Positions 42,501 to 52,300 of a stretch of 64,000 nucleotides of DNA are shown here, piece by piece. The DNA is taken from the NCBI GenBank assembly GCA_963739975.1, contig CAVUCK010000010.1, positions 129,511-193,510 of the forward strand. The letters run 5' to 3'. The notes under the pieces were generated by a model. It did no database searches. It worked only from the letters and a program-made list of their open reading frames with translations, and was not told the origin of the DNA. The translations under genes and the position numbers were made by a program. Every line of letters starts with the position of its first letter. Position 1 is the stretch's first letter. This DNA is from JALZMG01 sp963739975 (GTDB taxonomy: Bacteria > Actinomycetota > Acidimicrobiia > Acidimicrobiales > Ilumatobacteraceae).

Positions 42501-42676
42501 CCGGCGAGCGGGCCCGTGCCGCCGTGACCCATCGCATCCGCGGAGCCATCCGCCGCGTCGCCGACATCGACCCAGCGCTCGGTCAACACCTCCTCAACGC
42601 CGTCAAGACGGGCACCTGGTGCGCCTACCGACCCGACACGCACGTGGAGTGGACCGTCGACAGCGACGCACGCTGA
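39599..42676 (+). CDS. Large STAND-type AAA ATPase (putative regulator, no visible effector domain)
   Basis: 1025 aa from GTG at 39599 with GGGGGAG before it. Walker A GEPGIGKT (36-43), Walker B VVLLDDLHWAD, then winged-helix and long alpha-helical TPR-like repeats (about 380-840), and a C-terminal domain with GDAWQVTFRGRSSTVRHVKG and a coiled region. The pattern fits the MalT/LuxR-like or NTPase families that sense ligands and oligomerise. No LuxR HTH is seen at the end. Divergent from the methyltransferase-hydrolase operon, so it may control it. Ends 35 bases from a convergent gene. Confidence 0.8.
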   Translation: MDGIERLVGRDETVARLRHALDQSLAARGRVVLVAGEPGIGKTAVLSALAAEAAGRSVLVAWGQCWDDAMAPAYWPWTQVLRELGDDAEGESADGLLSGRDGPAAGDAPGDRFELFDRARTILIEASGPNGLVVLLDDLHWADEASLALLSFAARHVQRARLLIVGAFRDLDAGPTMTRATRGIEVIALPGLADDDAAELAHAVAGERLQPDTVADLVQRAGGNPLYVRELTRLSVAGHARDVVPQPLGGIREVVAERLAGLSPACRTMLDVAAVLGADVRVDVLTRTLGERGDLTDLLAEAIQARILVAPTDSMTPLAFSHDLFREVLGVMLDPATKAQLHLTVARTLDELQTDGAPVTHASLAAHYVAAASLGLRPAAGDAVRHSQRAAAEAATQLAFKDAVGHLRRALLALALADRPDPGVRLDLLLSLGTALDQSGDAPAARRCLLEAADLARQLDDRDRFARAAIGTHQLGALSGLAREHNVRLLEESVRGLAGRPTALRSRTLASLARELHHTWDPDVDDRAHAVAAEAVVLARQLDDPATLGFCLLALHDTKWSVGSAVERLPIVDEMRDLGRLADDRQLFAQAQLLRATALLELGEPSARAELERYCRTADDLGHARGRWGALSRRAVVALLAGQLEEADALGAAAARLGEEIGEPDTPGVRDTLLWEIARFREGWAQFVTEAHWVPPGHWPPVRAVLLAARGDRSAAEAALAGYSLDQDRQGGVRRHDGWMPMIITEAVVVAGRDAQRTEVYEWLRPLVGNHLVYGGCMGYGGAVDHHLGTLAAALGRHDDAVNHFRTALSMHERVGAVAWAALDRSMLAAEQAAPPIDSDARGGDTGNALRRNGDAWQVTFRGRSSTVRHVKGMIDLAVLLGRPGREVPALELMGGVDVGGAPGPVLDDRARRAYQTRVGELEAEIDDASAANDWVRAERAEVQLDALVEQLSQAFGLGGRHRAAGAAGERARAAVTHRIRGAIRRVADIDPALGQHLLNAVKTGTWCAYRPDTHVEWTVDSDAR

Positions 42677-42711
42677 CCGTGCGCCGCTGCGACGTCTCCT
42701 GCGTCGGTTGA

Positions 42712-43842
42712 TCAGTCGCGGGCCACGATCAACCCGCCGGTGTCGACGCTCTCGAACGACGTCACCAGCAGCCGGTAGGTCCCGGTCACTTCGGCGGTCC
42801 AGTCGAACGCGGCGAAGGCCGCGTCGTCGTCATCGCTGCCGACGACCGGCGTCCCGTCGGGAGCGCTCAGGACGGCGATCGAGTCGTAGAAGTCGCGGCT
42901 CGAGGTCGAGACGCCGATCGTCTCCCCAGCGATCGCTGCGACCGGGATCTCGTAGGTCCGCCCCGGGACGAGGTCAAGCGCGAGCGAGTCGTTGACGGCG
43001 AGCGCGGAGGTCGTGATGAGCTCGGTGGTGACGAGCTCGATGTGCCGTCGAAGGTGGGTCGCCGCGGACGAGGTGTCGCCGAACGCGTCGTACGCGCTGG
43101 CGAGGATCGCGTGGACCCGGGCGGTGTCGAGCCCCCAGTCGAGCGCCCGCGCCGCCTCCGCAAACGCACGGTCCGGATCGGGCAGTCCGTAGGTGTAGGC
43201 GTCGGCGACGATGAAGCGGACGTCGGGGCTCAGCGGCGCGAGCCTGATCGCCTGCTCGAGATCTGCCACGCCGCGATCCTTGGTCGCGCCCAGCAGGAGA
43301 CGACTGGAGCCGCGAAACACGTTTCCGAACACGTCGTCCGGCCTGAGGTCGACGAGCCGGTTGAGCAGGTGGATCGCCTGGGCGTAGTCGAAGAACACCC
43401 AGCGGGCGAAGCTGGCACCGGTGAGGGCAGAGACGTCGTCCGGGGCGACGGCGAGCCGGGCGGCGTAGGCAGCGAGGATCGTGTCGGCGGCGTCTGGGTG
43501 CGCGGGCATCACGAACGACGTGATGAGGGCGTAGTCGCGATACGCGTCCGAGTAGCGGCCGAGGCGGAGGTTCGCCTCGCTGCGGCCGCGGTAGCCCTCG
43601 ATCTCGGTCGGCTCGGCATCGACGAGACACGTGAACTCGCGGACCGCCCGCTCGTAGCGACCATTGTCGATGAGCACTTGCCCCTGCTCGGCGGAGCACT
43701 CCGCGGCGTGGGCCTGGGTCGCCGGGGAGACGACGAGCAGCCCCCCGATCGCGACGACGCTCGCCAGCAGGAGCGCAGACGTCGAGCGGACCGCCCGTCG
43801 GGCGGCCCTCTCGGTGGTGGCTGGCGCGCTTGGCTTCAGCAT
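42712..43842 (-). CDS. Exported TPR-repeat protein
   Basis: 376 aa. A basic N-terminus and signal peptide (cleavage near THAHAA-like AHAA, about 47) precede TPR-like helices (about 50-275: NGRYERAVREFTCLVDAEP, DYAQAIHLLNRLVDLRPDD) and a C-terminal beta domain (about 285-376; DSIAVLSAPDGTPVV, TGTYRLLVTSFE) like a pre-peptidase C-terminal domain. Probably extracellular or envelope-bound; partner unknown. Its ATG overlaps the end of the broken gene upstream by 7 bases, so the two were a translational unit. Confidence 0.75.
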   Translation of the reverse strand: MLKPSAPATTERAARRAVRSTSALLLASVVAIGGLLVVSPATQAHAAECSAEQGQVLIDNGRYERAVREFTCLVDAEPTEIEGYRGRSEANLRLGRYSDAYRDYALITSFVMPAHPDAADTILAAYAARLAVAPDDVSALTGASFARWVFFDYAQAIHLLNRLVDLRPDDVFGNVFRGSSRLLLGATKDRGVADLEQAIRLAPLSPDVRFIVADAYTYGLPDPDRAFAEAARALDWGLDTARVHAILASAYDAFGDTSSAATHLRRHIELVTTELITTSALAVNDSLALDLVPGRTYEIPVAAIAGETIGVSTSSRDFYDSIAVLSAPDGTPVVGSDDDDAAFAAFDWTAEVTGTYRLLVTSFESVDTGGLIVARD

Positions 43843-44446
43843 GAGACTGCCGGCACCAGCACGGCCGGGTTCGAGGTCAGGCCCGTCGGGTCCCCGACCG
43901 TCCCCTTGAGATGCGGGAAGGTCGCCCCCTCGATCGAGGCGGCGAGGTTCCCGAGCAGGCGCTGCGCGGGCAGGTCAGGGTCGGGCGGATCGACGAGCCC
44001 GGAGATCACGCCGTTGAGCTCGAGGTCGGGGTCCGGTGGATTCACCGCCGTGACGACAGCGACGAACTCGCCGCGCCCGCCGAGCTCCGAGGGAGGATCC
44101 CCGAACTGCCAGTGTCCCTCCGCCGTGCCGACGCCGGTGGTGCGGTCGACGGCCATCTCGAGCGAGAAGTTGATCAAGTGCTCACTCGCCGTCGATCGTC
44201 ATCGTCCCGCGGTACCGACCCTCGATCTTCTGGCCGTCCGGGCCGAGGCCTGGGCAGGGCTCGATGGTGGGTTCGCCCAGCGGTCGGGCCTCGAAGCTGG
44301 CGGCGAGCGACTCGGCACCCTCGCCGCGGCCGGTCGCAGCCGTGGCGATCGACGTGCCTCCGATGACGCCGACGAACGCGACCAGCGCCAGGAGCTTGAT
44401 CCGCCGAGTGTGGGAGCGTCAGTTTCCTTCCAGACGTGCGAAGCAT
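43836..44446 (-). pseudogene. Exported protein gene disrupted by two frameshifts
   Basis: ATG at 44444-44446 has AAGGAG before it. Three frames join into one protein of about 200 aa: MLRTSGRKLTLPHS, then a signal-peptide core (IKLLALVAFVGVIGG) and EPCPGLGPDGQKIEGRYRG, then INFSLEMAVDRTTGVGTAEG to the end. Skipping one base at about 44401 and another at about 44184 (GAG-T-GAG) restores continuity. It would be a secreted protein of unknown function. The lesion sits just upstream of the coupled TPR gene, so it may be recent. Confidence 0.65.
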
Positions 44447-44656
44447 GTGGTTCTCCTTCAAGGTGTGTGATCTGCGTCAGGCCACGGGATTGACCGTCGT
44501 CTCGTCGAGCCCGGAGAGGATCGTGCGACTCGCCAATGCCGTGGAGTCGATGATGGAGAAACGGCTCACCGGGAGCATCGAGGCGGCCCCCAGTCGGAGA
44601 CCCCAATCTTTGGACGGGAACCCTTAGGAAGCGCGAGGCGGCCGTACGATCCGTCC

Positions 44657-47500
44657 ATGACCGCAACGGCGGGTGCGGGTCTCGGCCCGAGCCCGACCCG
44701 TCTGCTCGAGCGTGAGCGCGAACTGGAGGTGCTCGACCAGGCGATTGCGGGCGCACTGACCGGCCGCGCCGGGCTCGTGCTCGTCGAGGGCCCCGCCGGA
44801 ATCGGCAAGTCCCGACTCCTCGCCGAGGCGCGGGCGAGGGCGGCCGAGCGCGGCCTGCTCGTCCTCTCGGCCCGGGGCGGCGAGCTCGAGCGTGACTTCC
44901 CGTTCGGGGTCGTCCGCCAGCTCTACGAGCCGCACCTCGGCGACGAAGACGAGGGCGAGCGCATCCTCACCGGCGCGGCGCGGGCGGCTGCGACCGTGTT
45001 CGGCCCGCCACGTGATCTCGTCAGCGGCGAGATCGCTGGTGAGGGGAGCTTCGCCGCGCTGCACAGCCTGTACTGGTTGACCGTGAACCTGAGTGCGCAG
45101 TCTCCCCTCGCGCTCGCGGTCGACGATCTGCACTGGTGCGACCGGCCGTCGCTCCGCTACCTCGCCTACCTCGCCCGTCGGCTCGATGGCCTCCCCATCC
45201 TCGTGGTTGGCAGCCTGCGCCTGTCGGAGCCCGGTGCAGACCAGTCGCTGCTCGCCGAGCTCACCAATGACCCGGGCGCACAGGTGCTCGCTCCGGGACT
45301 GCTGAGCGCGGTGGCTGCAGCGGAGCTCCTTCGCCAGCGGCTCGGCGAGGGGGTGGAGCCGGCATTCGCCGCGGCGTGTCATGCCGCGACGCAGGGCAAC
45401 CCGCTGCTGCTCGGCGAACTGTTGAAGGCGCTGCTCGCCGAGGGCGTGACGCCCGACGGGGCGCACGTCGGCGTGGTCGCCGAGCTCGGCCCGCGAGCCG
45501 CGTCGCGCGTGGTGCTGCGGCGCCTGGCGCGGTTGTCGGCCGACGCCGTCGGCGTCGCACGCTCGCTGGCCGTGTTGGGCGACGGCGCCGACCCGGCGGT
45601 CGTCGGCGCGCTCGCTGGTCTCGACGGCGACGCGGTTGCCGTGGCGGCGCGGGAGCTGGTGCGCGCCGAGATCGTGTCTCCGGAGCCGCCGCTCGGCTTC
45701 GTCCACCCGCTCGTGCAGGCGGCCATCTATCGCGACCTTGCGCCGGGCGAGCGGGAGCTGAGCCATGAGCGTGCGGCTCGGCTGCTGCGCGAGGTCGACG
45801 CTCCGGTCGAGCACGTCGCCGCGCACGTCGTGGTGGCGATGCCGAGGATCGGCGAGGGCTGGGTCGTCGATGTTCTGCGGGCGGCCGCGCGAGCCGCCTT
45901 CGCCAAGGGTGCACCGGATGCGGCCATCGCCTCGCTTCAGCGCGCGCTCGCCGAGCCGTTGCCCCCCGAGCTGCGCGGAGAACTGCTCTTCGAGCTGGGC
46001 CGCGCCCAGGCGCTGACGTCGCTGCCCGATTCGGCCGAGGCGCTGCGTGGCGCGTACGAGATCGCCGGCGATCCGCTGACTCGCGGACATGCCGCCGACT
46101 GGCTGGCGTGCACGCTGATGTGGCTCGACGCTCCCGAGGAGGCGGCGGAGATCGCCCGTCGAGCGACCCTCGAGCTCCCTGCATCGCTCGAGGACCTGGG
46201 TCGTGAGCTGGAGGCGGGCGAGCTCATCTCGCTCTTCTTCGGCAACCGTGACGACCACGGCGAGCGCCTCGAGCGGCTGCGGAGTCATCGCACGATCGAC
46301 ACCAACGGCGGACGGGGCGCCAAGATGCTCGCCGCCGTCGCGGCCTGGGAGTGGGCCGAGAGCGCGGGCCCGGCCGACCAGGTCGTGGCGTTGGCGCGTG
46401 CGGCCCTCCGCGACGACTCGCTGCTGGCCGCGGACGCCGGCTACCACGTCGTCGCCGCGATCGTCCCGTTGGCGCTCGCCGACCTCGACGAGGCGACCGA
46501 GCACTGGGATGCCGTCCGTGCCGAGGCGCACCGGAGTGGCTTCGTCTTCACGACCCTGGCGGTTCAACTGTGGGGCGGCTACACGCAGTACCTGCGCGGG
46601 GAGCTTGCCGAGGCCGAGGCCGAGCTCAGAGCGGCGCTGGCGTCGATCGCGCTCTGGGGCGTCTCCACCCAACAGCCGTGGGCGACAGCTGTGCTCGCCG
46701 AGCTCCTCATCGACCGCGATGCCGTGGCCGACGGGCGTGCGCTCCTCGACCGCGCGACGTCGCCGCGTCCCGGGTCGGACCCGGCGATCCTGATCGCTCG
46801 GGCGGAGACGCGCCTGCTCCTCGCCGAGGGGCGCGCCGAGGAGGCGCTCGTCCACGCCGACATCCTCCGGACTCACGCTGGTTGGAGGCGCCATCCGCGC
46901 TACGTCCCGTGGCGCTCGCTCAAGGCGCAGGCGCTCGATCGTCTCGGCCGGCAGGACGAAGCGGTCGAACTGGCCGCCGAAGAGCTCGACATCGCCCGCA
47001 CCTGGGGTTCGCCGGGAACGGTCGGGCGCTCGCTCCGGGTTCTCGGAACGATCGAACGCGAAGCCGGGCTTGATCATCTCGAGGAGGCGTGGGCGGTGCT
47101 CGAGCACGCCCCTGCTCGACTGGAGCGGGCGAAGGCGCTCGCCGCGCTCGGTGAAGCGTTTCGGCGGGCCCGCCGGCCAACCGACGCTCGCCTGCCGCTC
47201 CGCCAAGCCCTCGAGCTGGCCGAGATCTGCGGCGCCACCGCGCTGGTCAAGCGGACCCGCGCCGAGCTCTACGCCACGGGCGCCCGACCCCGGACGACGT
47301 CGCTGCGCGGAGTGAGCGCACTCACCGCCAGCGAACGGCGAGTCGCCGGACTCGCCGCCACCGGGCTCTCCAACCGGGACATCGCACAGACCCTGTACGT
47401 GACGCCGAAGACCGTCGAGGTCCACCTCAGCAACGCCTACCGCAAGCTCGAGATCGGCTCCCGGCGGCGACTCCCCGCAGCACTCGCAGGCGCCACCTGA
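44657..47500 (+). CDS. LuxR-family transcriptional regulator with AAA ATPase domain (LAL type)
   Basis: 947 aa from ATG at 44657. Walker A GPAGIGKS (45-52), Walker B LALAVDDLHWCDRPS, TPR-like helices through the middle and a C-terminal LuxR HTH (about 885-945: LTASERRVAGLAATGLSNRD, TPKTVEVHLSNAYRKLEI). These large ATP-binding regulators usually activate nearby catabolic or secondary-metabolism genes. Which genes it controls is unclear; the divergent exported genes are the nearest candidates. The spacer 44447-44656 shows no clear operator. Confidence 0.9.
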   Translation: MTATAGAGLGPSPTRLLERERELEVLDQAIAGALTGRAGLVLVEGPAGIGKSRLLAEARARAAERGLLVLSARGGELERDFPFGVVRQLYEPHLGDEDEGERILTGAARAAATVFGPPRDLVSGEIAGEGSFAALHSLYWLTVNLSAQSPLALAVDDLHWCDRPSLRYLAYLARRLDGLPILVVGSLRLSEPGADQSLLAELTNDPGAQVLAPGLLSAVAAAELLRQRLGEGVEPAFAAACHAATQGNPLLLGELLKALLAEGVTPDGAHVGVVAELGPRAASRVVLRRLARLSADAVGVARSLAVLGDGADPAVVGALAGLDGDAVAVAARELVRAEIVSPEPPLGFVHPLVQAAIYRDLAPGERELSHERAARLLREVDAPVEHVAAHVVVAMPRIGEGWVVDVLRAAARAAFAKGAPDAAIASLQRALAEPLPPELRGELLFELGRAQALTSLPDSAEALRGAYEIAGDPLTRGHAADWLACTLMWLDAPEEAAEIARRATLELPASLEDLGRELEAGELISLFFGNRDDHGERLERLRSHRTIDTNGGRGAKMLAAVAAWEWAESAGPADQVVALARAALRDDSLLAADAGYHVVAAIVPLALADLDEATEHWDAVRAEAHRSGFVFTTLAVQLWGGYTQYLRGELAEAEAELRAALASIALWGVSTQQPWATAVLAELLIDRDAVADGRALLDRATSPRPGSDPAILIARAETRLLLAEGRAEEALVHADILRTHAGWRRHPRYVPWRSLKAQALDRLGRQDEAVELAAEELDIARTWGSPGTVGRSLRVLGTIEREAGLDHLEEAWAVLEHAPARLERAKALAALGEAFRRARRPTDARLPLRQALELAEICGATALVKRTRAELYATGARPRTTSLRGVSALTASERRVAGLAATGLSNRDIAQTLYVTPKTVEVHLSNAYRKLEIGSRRRLPAALAGAT

Positions 47501-47567
47501 CCAGGAGGAGGTGAGCCGGGCGAGGAGGTCGGCCGCCTGACATGTCGCGCTCGGTACGGTCGCCGCG

Positions 47568-47966
47568 GTGCGCTTCGAGGAGGTCGTCACGCGGGTTGGC
47601 GCGGTGTGCCTGGCATTGCCGCAAGCGGTGGAGGAGGACGCATGGGTCGGCGTTCGCTGGCGCATCCGCACCAAGACGTTCGCCCATGTGGTGCCGATCG
47701 CCGACGGCGCTCCGCGCGCCTACGCGACGGCCGCCGGCACCGATGGCCCCGTCACCGTGCTCACGTTCCGCGCGGTTGGCGATGAGCTGGATGCGCTCAG
47801 CGCGATCGGTCCTCCGTTCTTCAAGCCGGTGTGGTTCCGTGACATCGTCGGGCTCGTCGTCGACGCCGACGTCGACTGGGACGAGGTCGCCGAGCTCCTC
47901 ACCGAGAGCTACTGCGCGCTGGCACCCGGGCGGCTCGTCGCCGACGTTCGGGAGCGGGGGCACTGA
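47568..47966 (+). CDS. MmcQ/YjbR family protein
   Basis: 132 aa from GTG at 47568. The YjbR/MmcQ fold with a double-wing pattern is visible in VRWRIRTKTFAHVV, TVLTFRA and FKPVWFRDIVGLVVD. Members are small DNA-binding-like proteins of unclear function. It follows the LuxR-type regulator by 67 bases on the same strand. Confidence 0.78.
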   Translation: MRFEEVVTRVGAVCLALPQAVEEDAWVGVRWRIRTKTFAHVVPIADGAPRAYATAAGTDGPVTVLTFRAVGDELDALSAIGPPFFKPVWFRDIVGLVVDADVDWDEVAELLTESYCALAPGRLVADVRERGH

Positions 47967-48053
47967 CCGCCGGGTGCACGGTCGGCAGGTGCGAACGTCC
48001 GACACCTCGAACCGAGCGGGTTCGGGCCATGCGGACTCCATAGGTTCTGGGAC

Positions 48054-48944
48054 ATGCGCCCGTTGCGAGAGGAGCATCGGGCCGGGGTCCACTCCCTGGC
48101 CGACGTGACGAGGCTCCTGCAGCGAATCCGTGGCGCTCACCCCACTGCAGGGTTGTACGAAGCCGCCGATCTGCAGTGGTGGTGGTCGCAGCGGCCGCGC
48201 TCGACCGACGACCTGCCTCAACTCTTCTGGTTCGACCACGTCGGCCGCCCGGAAGCCGCCGTGATCGCAACCGACGGCGGCGATCGGATGCAGCTCGACC
48301 CGATGGTCATGCCCGACGCAGCACCCGGCTGGGTTGCCCACGTCGTCGATCGCGGGCTCGCCCACGCCAGCGAGTCAGGGATCGAAGCCGTCGGCCTCGA
48401 GGTCGACCGGGCCGATGAGGTCTTGCGCGAGGTGCTGCTCAGCCATGACTTCGTGATCGAGCAGGGTGGGCTGGTCGAGACGTGGCTGGCGACCGACGCT
48501 CGACCAGCGATCAGCCCGCTGCAGGACGGATATCGGTTGTCGAGCCGCCTCGAAACCATGCAACGTCCGCACCACATGATCAGCGCGGTACGGAACCACC
48601 CCGATCCCGAGGCGCGTCTGCGTCAGACCTCGCTCTACCGCCCCGACCTCGACCTGGTGGTGCACGACAGCGACGACCGCGTCGCGGCGTACGGGTTGTT
48701 CTGGTACGACCCCGAGACCGCCACGGGGCTCGTCGAACCCATGCGCACCGAAGAGGATCACCAGCGACGTGGTCTCGCTCGCCACGTCCTCACCGCCGGC
48801 CTCGACCGGCTGGCCGACGCCGGCGCGAAGCGGGTCAAGATCTGCTACGAACCCGACAACCCGGCGTCGGGGCGTCTCTACCGCAGCGTGGGCTTCGAAC
48901 CGGATCGGCAGACCGTCATCTTCACGGGCAGTACCACCGGATGA
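48054..48944 (+). CDS. GNAT family N-acetyltransferase (double-domain)
   Basis: 296 aa. The C-terminal half has the GNAT motif A (VEPMRTEEDHQRRGLARHVL) and ICYEPDNPASGRLYRSVGF. The N-terminal half (PEAAVIATDGGDRMQLDP) looks like a second, degenerate GNAT module, as in mycothiol-synthase-like proteins. Substrate unknown. It is followed by a 26-bp perfect palindrome that ends the transcription unit. Confidence 0.8.
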   Translation: MRPLREEHRAGVHSLADVTRLLQRIRGAHPTAGLYEAADLQWWWSQRPRSTDDLPQLFWFDHVGRPEAAVIATDGGDRMQLDPMVMPDAAPGWVAHVVDRGLAHASESGIEAVGLEVDRADEVLREVLLSHDFVIEQGGLVETWLATDARPAISPLQDGYRLSSRLETMQRPHHMISAVRNHPDPEARLRQTSLYRPDLDLVVHDSDDRVAAYGLFWYDPETATGLVEPMRTEEDHQRRGLARHVLTAGLDRLADAGAKRVKICYEPDNPASGRLYRSVGFEPDRQTVIFTGSTTG

Positions 48945-48984
48945 GCGTCACACCGACTGACCCCAAATCCCGATTCTGAGCAAG

Positions 48985-49010
48985 GATCGCCGCCAGATCT
49001 GGCGGCGATC
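48985..49010. terminator. 26-bp perfect palindrome between convergent genes
   Basis: Positions 48985-49010 read the same on both strands, starting GATCGCCGCCAG, giving a 12-13 bp stem. It lies between the GNAT gene and the convergent SNF2 unit and can terminate both. Confidence 0.75.
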
Positions 49011-49021
49011 GCGCCATGGAA

Positions 49022-49327
49022 TCACGATTGGCGAGGCTCGGACGTCGTGTCGTCGGGAGGCACCGCGGGCAGCTCGGCGCTGAGGGCGAGTGCGGTTGCG
49101 ACCGAGGCGGCCCGTACGACGACCGCCGAGAAGTAGCTCGCCAGTGGTCCGCCTCCGGCGAGCGGGGGGTCGCCGAGCGAATGCAGCAGGGCGGCCGCGT
49201 TGTCGGGCGGCGGCACCAGCTCGACGTCGGGCAGCGGCGCAGGTACCAGCCAGGGGTCGAATGGCCTCGTCGGTCGGCGCGCGGTCGTGCGACGGGCGGG
49301 TTGACGCTTCCTGCCGGGTTGGTTCAT
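49022..49327 (-). CDS. Small hypothetical protein coupled to the SNF2 helicase gene
   Basis: 101 aa from ATG at 49325-49327, which overlaps the SNF2 stop (ATGA). Basic Pro/Arg-rich N-terminus (GRKRQPARRTTARRPTRPF), then LVPAPLPDVELVPPPDNAAA, then a helical Ala-rich region. No known family. The strict coupling suggests it works with the helicase, perhaps as a partner or nucleic-acid-binding subunit. Confidence 0.6.
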   Translation of the reverse strand: MNQPGRKRQPARRTTARRPTRPFDPWLVPAPLPDVELVPPPDNAAALLHSLGDPPLAGGGPLASYFSAVVVRAASVATALALSAELPAVPPDDTTSEPRQS

Positions 49328-52300
49328 GACCAATCCTCCGTGAGCAGTTCGTCGGGCTGCAGTCCGAGGGCGTGGCGGAGCTGATCGATGTCGAGGTCGG
49401 CGATCGAGCTGGACCGGGGCAGGACGAGTTGGGCGATGTGGCGCTTGCCGGCAACGATCTCCTCGACGCGCTCGTCGATGGTGCCAGGGCAGACGAGGCG
49501 GTGCGAGATGACGGTGCGCTGCTGCCCGATCCGCCACGCACGGTCGCGGGCCTGATCTTCGACGGCAGGGTTCCACCAGCGGTCGTACAGCACGACGTGG
49601 TTGGCGGCGGTGAGGTTCAGCCCGGTCCCGCCGGCCTTCAGCGAGAGCACGAGCGCGCCGGGTCCGGACCCCTGTTGGAACTCGGTGACGATTCGGTCGC
49701 GGGCGCCACGGGCCAGGCTTCCGTCGTAGCAGGCGATCGGTGTCCCGGTGAGCTCGGTCAGGTGGTCAGCGAGGCGACGCCCCCACGTGGCGAAGTGGGT
49801 GAACACCAGCACGCGCTCGCCGGCGGCGAAAACCGCCTCGACGATCTCCTCCAGCCGGGCGAGCTTGCCGGACCGCCGGGCGAGGGGCTGGTCATCATCG
49901 CGATAGGCGGCGGGGTGGTTGCAGATCTGCTTGAGCGCGGTGATCGCCGCCAGGATGGCTCCCTTCTTGCGCTCGCCGCCGCCGTCGACGTCGGCCACCT
50001 CGGCGACCAGCTCGTCGAGCACGGCCTGGTACAGCCCGATCTGTTCGGCCGTCATCGTGCAGTGATCGAGCTCGTCGATCTTGTCCGGCAGCTCGGCGGC
50101 GACCTCTGGCTCTTGCTTGGTGCGTCGGAACACGAGGAGCCCGTTCAGCGCTCGCAGCGCGCTCTCGGCGTCGCCGGCCAACTGGGCGGTGAACGCCGGA
50201 CGGGCGCCGACGAGGCCGGGGTTGGTGAAGTCCAAGATCGCCCACAGGTCGCCGAGGCCGTTCTCGATCGGGGTGCCGGTCAGGGCGAGTCGCATGCGCG
50301 ACGGGATGCGCCGGAGCTGCTGGGCGGTCTCGCTCGCCGGGTTCTTGATCGCCTGTGCCTCGTCCAGCACACAGGTGGCCCAGCGCGTCGCGGCGAGCGC
50401 GTCGATGTCTCGGACGGCGGTGGCGTACGTGGTGATGACGACGTCGGCCGCGGCGATCTCCGCCTCGAGTGCAGCAGCGGTGGCCCGTGACGTCCCGTGG
50501 TGGATGACGACGCGCAGTCCGGGGGTGAAGCGCGCCGCCTCGGCCGCCCAGTTGCCGACGACGGCCGCCGGAGCGATCACGAGCGCTGGTCCTGACGTTG
50601 CGGCACCGGCGAGGTGGGCGAGCACCGTCGGCGTCTTCCCGAGACCCATGTCGAGGGCGAGGCACCCACCGAGGTCGGCACGCTCGAGGAACCCGATCCA
50701 CGCCAGTGCCTCGGCCTGATAGGTCCGCAACTCGCCGGTGAACCCCGCCGGTCGGGTGACCGGCGACGTCGACCACTCGGTCGCCAGCGTCAGGATGTCG
50801 GTCGCCCAGCTGTGGCCCCTGACGTCGACGCGGAACGGGGCGCCGTCGAGGCCGAGGCTGTGCCGGAGGATCTCGGCGCCGGTGAGCTGGCGGTCCTCGG
50901 CGCGCTCGGCGAGCGCGGCGGCCGCCTGCTCGAGGTCGAGTCGATCGACCTCGACCCAGCCGTTGCGCGACCGGACCAGGGGGCGCGCCTGCTTGGCGAG
51001 CCGGGCGACGTCGGCCGCCGAGAGCTCGACGTCGTCGAACAGCACGGACCAGGCCACGTTGCTCAGCTGGTCGGCGCCGACCACGGTGTCCGATGGCTCG
51101 GCGAAGAGCCCGAGCATCGGTGTCGCCTTGCGGCGCGACATCCTCGGCACGCGCACGTCGAACCCGATGGTGGCGAGCGTGGGACCGGTCATCGTCATCA
51201 GCTCCCAGGCCTGGTCCTGGGTCAGCGCCAGCTGGCCGCGCCGAGTCCCGGTCGACCTGCCGATGGGCGGGAAGGCCCGGCCCAGCCGCTCCCACTCAGC
51301 GGTGAGGGTGCGGCCGCCGCGCTCCTGTCGCAGCGCCGCGTCGATCGGGACGGGCGGGCTCCCGCCGGTGGCCGCAAGGACCGAGAGCAGCCACACCCCG
51401 GCCTCGCCGGGGGCATCGAGCTGAACGATGAGGTTGGGGCGCGACGCGGACGTGACCCCACGCGTCCAGCGGTCGAGCGCCTGGGACACGTCGTCGACGA
51501 GCCGTTTCGGGCCGTGGAACGGGGAGCCGTCCATGCCGGCGATGACCGCATCCTGGAGGTCTCGCGGCGACCGCACCGACGGCGGGGCCGCCGGCAGATC
51601 CAGTCGTTCGACGCCCTCCGCGACGATCGCCTCGACCACGGCCGTGAGGACGGCGAGGGTCGTCGCTCGACCACTGTCGCGGTCGATCATGGCGACTGGC
51701 CCTGGCATGGCGGCCGCCAGCGCGGTGATCGTCGGGCTGTCCACCAGCGCCGGTCGCCACCGCACCTCGGCCGTGACCTGCTGGTCGCGTGATCGGGGGC
51801 GGGCGCGCACCGTTGGCACGATCGTGCCCGCTGCCGTGAGGCGGACACCCTCGAAGGCCACTCGCCCGAGCCAGCGCAAGCTGGCGCCGACGTCCTCCGC
51901 ACGGTGACCGGCGCCGATCGACACGAGCCATCCGAGTGCGTCCGCCAACCCGATGGCGTGGCTGTCGGCCGTTGCACCGCCAGGGAGGGGAACGCCCGGA
52001 TGCGCCTTCCAGCCGACCGGCGCGGCACCGACCGCCTCGAGCCGCGCCGACACCTCATCGTGCGACTCCGCTGAACGGCCCGGGCCGCCGGCCCAGAGCA
52101 CCACGCTGCCGGCCGACCACGACGCGTGCAGCTCGACCTCGCCCAGCACTGCACCACGAGGCCCATCGGGTCCGTCCGATCCACGTCGTGGCGACGTCTG
52201 TCGCCGCAGGCGAGCGGCGACGTCGCGAACGCTCTTCAACGTCTCGGTGAGGTCGGCGACGACCTGATCACGCTCATCGCCGGTCAGCGATCGCACCGAC

